The position numbers and the translations under genes are program-made. From assembly GCA_016188005.1 (NCBI GenBank), contig JACPIQ010000112.1:1-47332 (forward strand): a DNA stretch of 47,332 bases, given 5' to 3'. Below are positions 1 to 11,455 of this stretch, piece after piece. The notes below the pieces were generated by a model. It saw only the letters and a program-made list of their open reading frames with translations. It did no database searches and was not told the DNA's origin. Numbering within the stretch: position 1 is the stretch's first letter; the number at the start of each line of letters is the position of its first letter. The stretch comes from Candidatus Rokuibacteriota bacterium (GTDB lineage: Bacteria; Methylomirabilota; Methylomirabilia; Rokubacteriales; CSP1-6).

Positions 1-61
1 ATGACCACCTCCTGGCGAGGAAGTAACCACGGCCCAGCTTGGCCGCCGGGCCCCGGGTGGC

Positions 62-136
62 GGAAAGGTTTTGAGAAACCCCTGGGGGAAAGGTTCTGAG
101 AATCAGCCTGCTACGTGGGGGAATGCTTCTGGGAAA
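62..136. repeat. Three imperfect direct repeats, possible end of an insertion sequence
   Basis: Three related copies begin at 62, 87 and 120. Each starts GGAA, has a central TTNTG core and ends GAA. Copies 1 and 2 match at about 15 of 17 positions; the third is more diverged. Spacing is 25 and 33 bp. Multiple short terminal repeats of this kind are known from IS21-family ends, but no transposase can be read in the 61 bases to the left, so the assignment is a guess. Nothing coding is supported from 1 to 160. Confidence 0.3.
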
Positions 137-160
137 TCACAGTATCCGCGGGCATCTGGA

Positions 161-361
161 TCAGTCGCGGCCAAGTTCGGTCCAGCCGTCACGCTTGAGC
201 GCCTCGGCGCAGGCGGTAGCGGCGTCGTGCGAGCCGAACGGTGGGCGCTGACAGACCTGAACTTGGCCGGTCTTGGGGTTCTTCATCACGACCGTCGTGG
301 TCACGCAGGCTGCGAGAGCAGCAACACACGCGAGCAGGAGGAACCCAGTTCGCGGTGACAT
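161..361 (-). CDS. Small predicted lipoprotein, 66 aa, paralogue of the next gene
   Basis: A 66-residue protein starts at ATG 361, which has a strong GGAGGAGG Shine-Dalgarno about 6 nt upstream. The longer open frame upstream of this start is ignored. The N-terminus is a short hydrophobic signal (LLLACVAALAAC) ending in a lipobox-like LAAC, so Cys19 is probably lipidated. The mature part contains VVMKNPKTGQVQVC, a second Cys near ACAEAL and a C-terminal GW. The same layout (M-x-[ND]-P-K-T-G, two Cys, GW, then L) occurs in the neighbouring gene at 486-686. The function is unknown; an envelope location is inferred from the signal. Confidence 0.65.
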   Translation of the reverse strand: MSPRTGFLLLACVAALAACVTTTVVMKNPKTGQVQVCQRPPFGSHDAATACAEALKRDGWTELGRD

Positions 362-485
362 AGCGGTCCTCCTCCTTCCCGCTTCCCGCCCGTGATGACG
401 CTGGCCGCGATCGCCGCCCGCGAAGCACTGCAACTCCGGAAGCGACGAGGGGACTACGAGCGGGCCCGGGCTCGACTTCTCCGCG

Positions 486-686
486 TTACAGGCGCTTCCA
501 CCCCGCGCCCTCGAGCTTGCGGGCGCAGTCCTCGTTGGCTGAATGCGCATTCAACGGCGGGTCCACCCACACCCCACACTGGAAGACGGAGCCGGTCTTC
601 GGATCCTGCATCAGGATTACGGCTTTTGAGGCACAACCGACCAGGAGCGACAGCACGAAGAGTCCGAGCAGAACCGTTCGCATCAT
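486..686 (-). CDS. Small predicted lipoprotein, 66 aa, paralogue of the previous gene
   Basis: A 66-residue protein with tandem ATG codons at 686 and 683, preceded by GGAGG. It has a signal sequence with lipobox LVGC (Cys18), then VILMQDPKTGSVFQC, a second Cys in NEDCARKL and a terminal GWKRL. Length, lipobox position, PKTG motif, Cys pair and GW all match the downstream gene at 161-361, so the two are tandem duplicates on the same strand, 124 bp apart. I do not recognise the family. The mature domain of about 48 residues with one conserved Cys pair could form a small disulfide-stabilised periplasmic domain. Confidence 0.65.
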   Translation of the reverse strand: MMRTVLLGLFVLSLLVGCASKAVILMQDPKTGSVFQCGVWVDPPLNAHSANEDCARKLEGAGWKRL

Positions 687-883
687 CGCCTCCGTCTGTC
701 GTGGGAGAGGTGGGCCCCCAACGGCAGTCCAAGTCTAGTCCAAGTGCGGGGGCTCAGTCGAGGTCATTCGGGACTACTCTTGATGAGGAAGCCGCGAGTG
801 CCAGAGACACGAACACCCGCGAGAATCGCGGGCATTCATGATCTTGGTCAATCAGGTGTGATCTAGCGTGACACGGGAAGGGG
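687..883. other. Non-coding gap with one short perfect hairpin
   Basis: No supported gene. A perfect inverted repeat with 7-bp arms and a 3-nt loop lies at 816-822 and 826-832 (CCCGCGA / TCGCGGG). It lacks a T-run on either strand, so it is not a convincing intrinsic terminator. The gap ends where the truncated tRNA-Ser begins. Confidence 0.4.
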
Positions 884-927
884 CGATTTCGAGTCGGACG
901 CCTTCAACCGGGCTCGGCCACCCCTCC
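884..927 (-). pseudogene. Truncated tRNA-Ser(CGA), 5' half only
   Basis: Reading from 927 leftward, the sequence follows the tRNA-Ser(UGA) gene at 2780-2869 almost base for base through the acceptor strand (GGAGGGG), D arm and 5' anticodon stem. The loop CTCGAAA has anticodon CGA at 889-891. After base 884 the similarity stops: the rest of the 3' anticodon stem, variable arm, T arm and acceptor are absent. A 44-nt tRNA fragment broken at the anticodon stem is typical of a recombination or integration boundary, or of a misjoined assembly. UCG codons could still be read by tRNA-Ser(UGA) through wobble. Confidence 0.8.
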
Positions 928-951
928 GGACCAACTCGATGTCGTCCGGCG

Positions 952-1568
<617 letters not shown>

Positions 1569-1569
1569 G

Positions 1570-1663
1570 TGGCGGAGAGGCCGGGATTCGAACCCGGGAC
1601 AGAGGTTTTGCCCCTGTAACCGCTTAGCAGGCGGCTGCCTTCGGCCGACTCGGCCACCTCTCC
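1570..1663 (-). tRNA. tRNA-Ser(GCU)
   Basis: About 94 nt with a long class II variable arm and encoded CCA (1572-1570). The acceptor is GGAGAGG/CCTCTCC. The loop CTGCTAA carries GCT at 1628-1626, so it reads AGC and AGU. It lies 1 bp upstream of tRNA-Arg(ACG), and the two are almost certainly one transcript. Confidence 0.96.
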
Positions 1664-1681
1664 AAACACTGAAGCCTACCG

Positions 1682-1687
1682 AGTATA
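1682..1687 (-). promoter_or_regulatory. Candidate -10 element for the tRNA-Ser/tRNA-Arg/tadA unit
   Basis: On the minus strand, TATACT lies about 19 nt upstream of the tRNA-Ser(GCU) 5' end. No convincing -35 hexamer stands 16-18 bp upstream. The position, just past the stop of the SMP-30-like gene, suits a tRNA promoter. Confidence 0.4.
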
Positions 1688-1707
1688 AAGGATTTCAGCC
1701 GGCGCGA

Positions 1708-2748
1708 CTACCGGGAGCCTGCCTGGGCCCCCTCCCAGTGGACCATGGGCAGGCCGGCGACGGGGGAACGGAAGCTGGGGATGCACCTCCCGCGCAGGCT
1801 GCCGAGATACACCGTCCGGAGATCGGGCCCCCCGAAAGTCACGCTGGCGAACCAGGGCGCCAGCGTGCCTCCGCAGGCCAGCATGTGCTCGGGCGTGACA
1901 GCGTCCCGCTGGAAGGCCTCCTCCAGCGCCCGGCTGGCCTCGGGCTTGCCGTCGTCCAGCAGGATGCGCAGGTCCCCCTCGGGCGTGAGGGCGAAGATCT
2001 GGTCGGCCATGACGAGCGTGCCCCAGAGATTGCCGTGGGCGTCGAAGGCGATGCCGTCGGGAAAGCCGGCGGTTCCGAGCTTGCTCGGGCCGAAGACCTC
2101 GCGGTGGCTGAGGCTGCCGTCGGGGTGCACGCGCATGCGCGAGATGCATGGCCCGCAGGTCTCGACGATGAACATCCACTCCTCGCGGGCGTCCAGGCGG
2201 ATCTCGTTGGTGAAGCGGAAGCCGTCGGCCACGATGCGCAGGCCGCGATCGTCCACGAGGGCGATGTAGCCGTCGGCGATCTTCGGGCTCACCGCCTGCA
2301 TCCAGTTCTTGATGCGTGTGGAGACGGTCAGCCAGATGCGGTCTCTGGAGTCCCGCAGCACGAAGTTCACCTTGCCGATGGGCTGGCCGTCGATCTCGTC
2401 GTAGAGGACCCGTGTGGCCCCGTCGCGTGTCATGACCTCCAGGCAGTCGGTGCCGAAATTCGAGATCAGGAGGTCGCCGTTGCGTGCGAAGGCCAGGCCG
2501 TTGGGAAGCGTGCCCTTCGTGAACCGGTCGGCCTCGCTCGTGGCCTGGGCGAAGCCCCGCGCATAGGACTGCGTGATGATGCGCTGGCTGCCGTCGGGGG
2601 CGATCCGCACCACGCCCCCGCGGGCATCGGCGGCCCAGAGCGTGCCGTCGCGCTCGGCGAGGATGCACTCCGGCCGCTGCAGATCCTGACCCACGGAGCG
2701 GATCTCGCTGCGGTCCACCGTGAAGCCGTCGAGCGGGTTGGCTGTCAT
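1708..2748 (-). CDS. SMP-30/gluconolactonase-like beta-propeller protein
   Basis: 346 aa from ATG 2748, with GAGGAG about 9 nt upstream. The sequence has the repeated blades of the SMP-30/gluconolactonase/strictosidine synthase-like superfamily: PECILAERDGTLWAADARG near residue 26, LPNGLAFARNGDLLISNFG near 80, TNEIRLDAREEWMFIVET in the middle and FPDGIAFDAHGNLWGTL near 230. Members are calcium-dependent lactonases that open sugar or other lactones; the substrate cannot be told here. There is no signal peptide, so it is probably cytoplasmic. It sits between two tRNA genes in an otherwise translational cluster, which tells nothing about its substrate. Confidence 0.85.
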   Translation of the reverse strand: MTANPLDGFTVDRSEIRSVGQDLQRPECILAERDGTLWAADARGGVVRIAPDGSQRIITQSYARGFAQATSEADRFTKGTLPNGLAFARNGDLLISNFGTDCLEVMTRDGATRVLYDEIDGQPIGKVNFVLRDSRDRIWLTVSTRIKNWMQAVSPKIADGYIALVDDRGLRIVADGFRFTNEIRLDAREEWMFIVETCGPCISRMRVHPDGSLSHREVFGPSKLGTAGFPDGIAFDAHGNLWGTLVMADQIFALTPEGDLRILLDDGKPEASRALEEAFQRDAVTPEHMLACGGTLAPWFASVTFGGPDLRTVYLGSLRGRCIPSFRSPVAGLPMVHWEGAQAGSR

Positions 2749-2779
2749 GTCCTCTGGCTCCTCTGCGGGCGATGGGGAG

Positions 2780-2869
2780 TGGCGGAGGGGGAGGGATTCG
2801 AACCCCCGGCCCCTTGCGGGGCTCCGGTTTTCAAGACCGGCGCCTTCAACCGGACTCGGCCACCCCTCC
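2780..2869 (-). tRNA. tRNA-Ser(UGA)
   Basis: About 90 nt with a long variable arm (GCCCCGCAAGGGGC) and encoded CCA (2782-2780). The acceptor is GGAGGGG/CCCCTCC. The loop CTTGAAA has TGA at 2833-2831, reading UCA and, by wobble, UCG. It begins only 11 bp after the serS stop codon on the same strand, so it is probably cotranscribed with its own synthetase. Confidence 0.96.
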
Positions 2870-2880
2870 GCGATCCGAGC

Positions 2881-4173
2881 CTACGCGCCGGCGGCGATCC
2901 TGTCGAGGCCTCCCATGTAGGGACGGAGCGCCTCGGGGATGGTCACGGAGCCATCCGCCTCCTGGTAGTTCTCGAAGACGGCGATGAGCGTGCGTCCCAC
3001 GGCGAGCCCCGAGCCATTGAGGGTGTGACAGTACTCCACCTTGCCGCCGCCGGCCGGGCGGTACCTGAGCTCCAGCCGCCGGGCCTGGAAGGCCTCGCAG
3101 TTCGAGCAGGAGGAGATCTCCCGGTAGCGGGCCTGGCCGGGCAGCCACACCTCGAGGTCGTAGGTCTTCGCCGACTGGAACCCCATGTCCCCCGTGCAGA
3201 GCGCCACGACGCGGTAGGGCAGCTCGAGCCGCTGGAGCACCGTCTCGGCCGCGCGCACCAGGGACTCGAGCTCATCGTAGGACTGCGCGGGCGTGGTCAC
3301 CTTGACCAGCTCCACCTTGTCGAACTGGTGGTGGCGGATCATCCCCCTGGTGTCCTGGCCGTAGGTGCCCGCCTCCCGCCGGTAGCAGGGCGTGAAGGCG
3401 CAGTAGCGCTTCGGCAGCGCGCTCTCGGCGAGGATCTCGCCGCCGTGCAGCGCCGTCACCGACACCTCCGCGGTGGGGATCAGGTAGAGGGGGCGACCGG
3501 CCTCCGGCTCGAGCGCCTTGAAGAGCTGCTCCTCGAACTTGGGCAGGAGCCCCACCCCCGTCATCGTCTCGGCGTTGACGAGATGCGGGACCCAGACCTC
3601 GGTGAAGCCGTGCTCGCGCGTGTGGAGATCCAGCATGAGCTGCGCCAGCGCCCGCGACAGCAGTGCCGCGGCGCCCCAGAGGACCACGAAGCGCGACTTG
3701 GCGATCTTGCTCGCGCGGTCGAAGTCCAGCAGGCCGAGGGCCTCGCCCAGCTCGAAGTGCTGCCGCGGCTCGAACGAGAAGTGCCGCGGCGTGCCCCAGC
3801 GGCGCACCTCCACGTTGTCCTCGGCCGTGGCGCCCACCGGCACGCTCGCGTGCGGGAGGTTCGGCAGCTCCAGCGCCAGGGCGTGGAGCCGCGCGTCGGC
3901 CTCCTTCACTCGCGCGTCCAGGGCGCGGATGCGCTCGCTCACCTCGCGCATCCGGGCCAGCTCCGCCTCGGGAGTCTCTCCGCGCCGCTTGGCCTGTCCG
4001 ATGGCCTCGGAGGCGCGGTTGCGCTGGGCCTTGAGCTCCTCGGCCTCGTGGAGCAGGGCGCGCCGATCGGCGTCGGCGGCCAGGACCTCGCGCAGCGAGA
4101 CGCCGCCGCCGCGAGCCGCGAGGGCGCGCTCCACCATCTCGGTCTGCTCGCGCACCAGCCTCACATCGAGCAC
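2881..4173 (-). CDS. serS: Seryl-tRNA synthetase
   Basis: 430 aa, normal length for bacterial SerRS. It starts at GTG 4173 with GAGGTGA 5 nt upstream. The N-terminal 110 residues form the helical tRNA-binding arm (LVREQTEMVERALAA onward). The class II core follows: TAEVSVTALHGGEIL, motif 2 in YRREAGTYGQDTRGMIRHHQ (residues near 260) and motif 3 in NGSGLAVGRTLIAVFENYQ near 390. It charges tRNA-Ser with serine in the cytoplasm. It is unusually surrounded by its substrates: tRNA-Ser(UGA) directly downstream, then tRNA-Ser(GCU) and a broken tRNA-Ser(CGA). An intrinsic terminator lies just upstream, so transcription probably starts very close to the GTG or depends on readthrough from gyrA. Confidence 0.97.
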   Translation of the reverse strand: MLDVRLVREQTEMVERALAARGGGVSLREVLAADADRRALLHEAEELKAQRNRASEAIGQAKRRGETPEAELARMREVSERIRALDARVKEADARLHALALELPNLPHASVPVGATAEDNVEVRRWGTPRHFSFEPRQHFELGEALGLLDFDRASKIAKSRFVVLWGAAALLSRALAQLMLDLHTREHGFTEVWVPHLVNAETMTGVGLLPKFEEQLFKALEPEAGRPLYLIPTAEVSVTALHGGEILAESALPKRYCAFTPCYRREAGTYGQDTRGMIRHHQFDKVELVKVTTPAQSYDELESLVRAAETVLQRLELPYRVVALCTGDMGFQSAKTYDLEVWLPGQARYREISSCSNCEAFQARRLELRYRPAGGGKVEYCHTLNGSGLAVGRTLIAVFENYQEADGSVTIPEALRPYMGGLDRIAAGA

Positions 4174-4184
4174 CCGTCACCTCG

Positions 4185-4211
4185 AAAAAAAGAGGCCGCT
4201 CGCTCGCGGCC
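4185..4211 (-). terminator. Rho-independent terminator after gyrA
   Basis: On the minus strand, GGCCGC and GCGGCC pair around a 6-nt loop (4211-4194), followed by TCTTTTTTT down to 4185. It lies 45 nt past the gyrA stop and only 11 nt before the serS start codon. Confidence 0.85.
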
Positions 4212-4256
4212 CCGCTGTGCCCCCCGCGGGGGGCGGCCCCACCCGTGGGGCGCGGG

Positions 4257-6689
4257 CTAGGGCGCCGGCGCCTGCTCGGCTTCCACGCGCGCCAGGCTCC
4301 CCACCTGGTCGTCCGGGTCGAGATCGATGATCCGCACCCCCATGGTGTTCCGCCCCTGGGAGGTGACATCCGCGGCGTGGATCCGGATCATCTTGCCCTT
4401 GGTCGTCACCAGGAGGAGGTCGTCGCCGTCGCGGACCTGAAGCATGCCCACCACGTGGCCGTTCCGCCCGGCCGTCTTGATGTCGATGATCCCCTTGCCG
4501 GCACGCCCCTGAAGGCGGTACTCGTCGAGCGGCGTCCGCTTGCCGTAGCCGCGCTCGGTGACGGTGAGGACGGTCATGCCCTCCTGGACCACCTCCGCGG
4601 CGATCACCTGGTCTCCGTCCTCCACGTCGATGCCCCGGACCCCGGCGGCGGTCCGTCCCATGGGCCGCACCTCCTCCTCGGAGAAGCGGATGATCACCCC
4701 GCTCTTCGTGGAGAGGAGCGCCTCTCGCTGGCCGTCGGTCCGCCGCGCGGCCATCACCTCGTCGCCATCCTCGAGCGTGATGGCCACGATGCCGCCGGCC
4801 CGCGGGTGCGAGAAGGCGGAGAGCTCCGTCTTCTTGACCTTGCCCTGCTTGGTCGCCAGCAGGACATAGCCGCCCGACTCGAAATCACGCACCGGCACGC
4901 ACGTGGCGACGGTCTCGCCCTCGGCGAGGGCGAGCACGTTGCTCATGGCCCGGCCCTTGGCCTGGCGGCTCCCCTCGGGGATCTCGTGGACCTTCAGCCA
5001 GTGGACCTTGCCCTTGTTCGTGAAGAAGAGGAGGTAGGAGTGCGTCGAGGCCACGAACAGGTCCGCGACGATGTCCTCCTCCTTGGTCTCCATGCCGGTC
5101 ACGCCCTTGCCGCCCCGCTTCTGGCTCCGGTAGGCCTCCACGTGGGTGCGCTTGATGTACCCGGAGCGCGTGATCGTGACGACCATGTCCTCGTCGGCCA
5201 GGAGGTCCTCGATGGTGAGGTCCGCGGTCTCGGCCAGGATCTCCGTGCGACGGGCATCCCCGAACTCCTCCTTGAGGGCCAGGAGCTCGGTCTTGATGAT
5301 GTCCATCAGCCGCCGGTCAGAGGCGAGGATCCCCCGGAGGTCGGCGATGAGCGTCAGCGTCTGCTCGTGCTCCTCCACGATCTTGTGCCGCTCGAGCCGG
5401 GTCAGCCGCTGCAGCTGCATCTGCAGGATGTGGCGCGCCTGGATCTCCGAGAGGTCCAGCCGCCGCATCAGCGTGTCGCGGGCGGCGTCGGGGCTCTCGG
5501 CGGCGCGGATGATCGCGATGACGAGGTCGATGCCGTCGAGCGCCTTGCGCAGCCCCTCGAGGATATGCGCCCGCTCCTCCGCCCGCGCCAGGTCGTACCG
5601 GGTCCGCCGCGTCACCACCTCCCGGCGGAAGGCGACGAACTCCTGGAGCATCTGCTTGAGGGTCACGACCTGGGGCCGCCGCCCCACCAGCGCCAGCATG
5701 ATGACGCCGAAGGTGGACTGCATCTGCGTGTGCTTGTAGAGCTGGTTGATCACGATCTGGGGGATCTCGCCCCGCCCGAGCTCGAGCACGATCCGGATGC
5801 CCTCGCGGTTCGATTCGTCCCGCCGCTCGGAGATGCCCTCGATCTTCTTGTCCCGGATGAGCTCGCCGATCTTCTCGATGAGCGAGGCCTTGTTGACCTG
5901 GTAGGGGAGCTCCGTGACGATGATCGCCTCGCGCCCGCCTCGCAGCTTCTCCGCGTGGGCCTTCGCCCGGAGGGTGATGATGCCGCGCCCCGTCGTGTAG
6001 GCCTCGAGGATGCCCGCGCGGCCGTAGATGTAGCCGGCCGTCGGGAAGTCGGGCCCGGGGATGGCCTGCATCAGCCGCTCGATCGGGACCTCCGGGTCGT
6101 CCACGAGCAGGACGAGGCCGTCCACGATCTCGGCGAGGTTGTGGGGCGGGATGTTGGTCGCCATTCCCACCGCGATGCCCGAGGAGCCGTTGACGAGCAG
6201 GTTCGGCACCTTCGTCGGCAGCACGGTCGGCTCCTGCAGGGACTCGTCGAAGTTCGGCGTGAAGTCCACCGTCTCCTTCTCGATGTCCGCCAGGAGTTCG
6301 TGCGCGATCCGGGCCAGGCGGGCCTCGGTGTAGCGCATGGCGGCCGGCGGGTCGCCGTCGATGGAGCCGAAGTTCCCCTGCCCGTCCACGAGCGGGTACC
6401 GGAGCGAGAACTCCTGCACCATCCGCACCAGGGCCTCGTAGACGGGCGCGTCGCCGTGCGGGTGGTACTTGCCGAGCACTTCCCCGACGACGCGCGCGGA
6501 CTTCTTGTAGGCGCGGTTCCAGGTGAGCCCCAGCTCGGACATGGCGAAGAGCACGCGGCGGTGGACGGGCTTGAGCCCGTCGCGGATGTCGGGCAGCGCC
6601 CGCCCGACGATCACGGACATCGCGTAATCGAGGTACGACCGCCGCATCTCCTCTTCGATGGGGACCGGCGTCTGGCGCTCCGGGCTCAT
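4257..6689 (-). CDS. gyrA: DNA gyrase subunit A
   Basis: 810 aa. The N-terminal domain has the expected winged helix, catalytic Tyr120 in [10 protein letters not shown], and the C-terminal beta-pinwheel contains a GyrA box variant (QKRGGKG), so this is gyrase A and not ParC. With GyrB it introduces negative supercoils using ATP. In the quinolone-resistance region [13 protein letters not shown], the usual Ser is Ala81 and the usual Asp is Glu85. Ala at this site is known from mycobacteria and lowers quinolone affinity. The gene lies 13 bp downstream of gyrB. The ATG is preceded by a C-rich stretch with no clear Shine-Dalgarno, so translation may be coupled to gyrB. Confidence 0.97.
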   Translation of the reverse strand: MSPERQTPVPIEEEMRRSYLDYAMSVIVGRALPDIRDGLKPVHRRVLFAMSELGLTWNRAYKKSARVVGEVLGKYHPHGDAPVYEALVRMVQEFSLRYPLVDGQGNFGSIDGDPPAAMRYTEARLARIAHELLADIEKETVDFTPNFDESLQEPTVLPTKVPNLLVNGSSGIAVGMATNIPPHNLAEIVDGLVLLVDDPEVPIERLMQAIPGPDFPTAGYIYGRAGILEAYTTGRGIITLRAKAHAEKLRGGREAIIVTELPYQVNKASLIEKIGELIRDKKIEGISERRDESNREGIRIVLELGRGEIPQIVINQLYKHTQMQSTFGVIMLALVGRRPQVVTLKQMLQEFVAFRREVVTRRTRYDLARAEERAHILEGLRKALDGIDLVIAIIRAAESPDAARDTLMRRLDLSEIQARHILQMQLQRLTRLERHKIVEEHEQTLTLIADLRGILASDRRLMDIIKTELLALKEEFGDARRTEILAETADLTIEDLLADEDMVVTITRSGYIKRTHVEAYRSQKRGGKGVTGMETKEEDIVADLFVASTHSYLLFFTNKGKVHWLKVHEIPEGSRQAKGRAMSNVLALAEGETVATCVPVRDFESGGYVLLATKQGKVKKTELSAFSHPRAGGIVAITLEDGDEVMAARRTDGQREALLSTKSGVIIRFSEEEVRPMGRTAAGVRGIDVEDGDQVIAAEVVQEGMTVLTVTERGYGKRTPLDEYRLQGRAGKGIIDIKTAGRNGHVVGMLQVRDGDDLLLVTTKGKMIRIHAADVTSQGRNTMGVRIIDLDPDDQVGSLARVEAEQAPAP

Positions 6690-6702
6690 GGGGGGCGGGG
6701 GC

Positions 6703-10169
<3,467 letters not shown>

Positions 10170-10193
10170 CCGCGGCCTACTCCTCCCTCGCTC

Positions 10194-11288
10194 CTAGATT
10201 CGCATAGGCATTATAACACAGAGCGCCCCCTCCTCCTCGAAGCTCTTGATCACGCCGGGGCTCAGCGCGTCGTTCAATTCCAGCACCACCTGCTCCGCCG
10301 CCTGGGCACCGAGGGCGTCCAGGACATAGCGCGAGTTGAAGCCGATGGTGACCTCCTCTCCCGCGTACTCAACCTCCAGACTCTCCTCGGCCTCGCCGAA
10401 GTCCGGGTGATACGCGGAGAGCTTGAGGGCCCCGGGGCCGAGGGCGAACTTCACCGGCCGCGTCCGCTCCTCGGAGATCACCGACACCCGACGGAGCGCC
10501 GCCGCCAGCGCCCCGCGGGAGATCGTGATCCGCTTCGGATGTGCCTTCGGCACGACCTGCTCGTAGTTGGGGAACGTCCCCTCGATGAGCCGCGCGATCA
10601 GGAGGAAGTTCGGCATCTGCAGCACGAACTGGTTCTGGCTGATGGCGAGCTGGACCTCCTCCCCCGACCCCACGATGCGGGCGATCTCCTGGACGGCCTT
10701 GCGCGGCACGATGCCAGACACGGGTGGGGGGCTGTCCACGAGGGGCCGCACGGCCAGCGCCAGCCGGTGCCCGTCGGTCGCCACCAGCCGGAGATCCTTG
10801 CCCTGGACGGTGAAGAGGATCCCGTTCAGCGCGTAGCGGCTCTCGTCGTGGGAGATCGCGAAGCTCGTCTGCGTGAGCATGTCACGGAGCACCTTTCCGT
10901 CCAGGCTGATCCTCGAGGCCACCTCCGCAGGAGCGACGGCCGGGAAGTCCTCGGGGGTCAAGCCCACGAGCCTGTAGGCGGCCCCGCCGCAGCGCAGTGC
11001 CACCCAGGCATTCTCCTGGACCCGGATACCGAGTGCCGCCGGGGGAAGCTCCTTGACGATCTCCACGAGCTTCCGCGCCGACATCGTGATCCCCCCGGGC
11101 TGCACAACCTTGGCCGGGACGGACACCCGCGCACCGACCTCCAGGTCGGTCGCCGTCAATCGCACTGTTTCGGCCTCGGCCTCGATCAGCACATTGGCCA
11201 GGATGGGAAGTGTCTGGCGGGGTTCCACAATATTGTGGACCATCTGCAGGCCCCGGAGGAACGCATCACGATCCACATGGACTTCCAT
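10194..11288 (-). CDS. dnaN: DNA polymerase III beta subunit (sliding clamp)
   Basis: 364 aa, standard clamp length, starting MEVHVDRDAFLRGLQMVHNIVE. The three-domain clamp fold is recognisable, ending in the usual ALCVIMPMRI tail that helps form the peptide-binding pocket. It forms the dimeric ring that tethers polymerase III and other factors to DNA. The start at ATG 11288 has GGGAG 7 nt upstream. It lies 164 bp after dnaA, and that gap contains DnaA-box-like sequences. Confidence 0.96.
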   Translation of the reverse strand: MEVHVDRDAFLRGLQMVHNIVEPRQTLPILANVLIEAEAETVRLTATDLEVGARVSVPAKVVQPGGITMSARKLVEIVKELPPAALGIRVQENAWVALRCGGAAYRLVGLTPEDFPAVAPAEVASRISLDGKVLRDMLTQTSFAISHDESRYALNGILFTVQGKDLRLVATDGHRLALAVRPLVDSPPPVSGIVPRKAVQEIARIVGSGEEVQLAISQNQFVLQMPNFLLIARLIEGTFPNYEQVVPKAHPKRITISRGALAAALRRVSVISEERTRPVKFALGPGALKLSAYHPDFGEAEESLEVEYAGEEVTIGFNSRYVLDALGAQAAEQVVLELNDALSPGVIKSFEEEGALCVIMPMRI

Positions 11289-11300
11289 AAGATCTCCCTG

Positions 11301-11455
11301 GATTTAGAGAGAAGAGAAAGAAAGTATCGTCGTCGTCGGAGTCGTCGGGGGTGTGAATGACGTGGATTGCGGGCAAGCGCACGGAAAAAGAGGGGTGATC
11401 GGGCGGCAGTGTCGGTGCACGGAGCCGTGGATAGCGCGGGGGACGGTGTGGATCA
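11301..11455 (-). other. dnaA-dnaN gap with DnaA-box-like sites and a purine/pyrimidine tract
   Basis: The 164-bp gap has four nonamers resembling TTATNCACA, all on the minus strand: TCATTCACA (11360-11352), CAATCCACG (11369-11361, adjoining the first), CTATCCACG (11434-11426) and TGATCCACA (11455-11447, overlapping the dnaA stop). Next to dnaN is a purine-rich, GC-poor tract at 11301-11327, the easiest stretch to melt in this GC-rich area, followed by TCG triplets. In several phyla oriC lies between dnaA and dnaN. Whether this or the upstream gap is the working origin cannot be decided from sequence alone. Confidence 0.5.

Noticed and set aside
4174-4256. T-box or other serine-sensing leader before serS
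   Set aside because: The space between the gyrA stop and the terminator is too short for a T-box, and no specifier loop can be seen.
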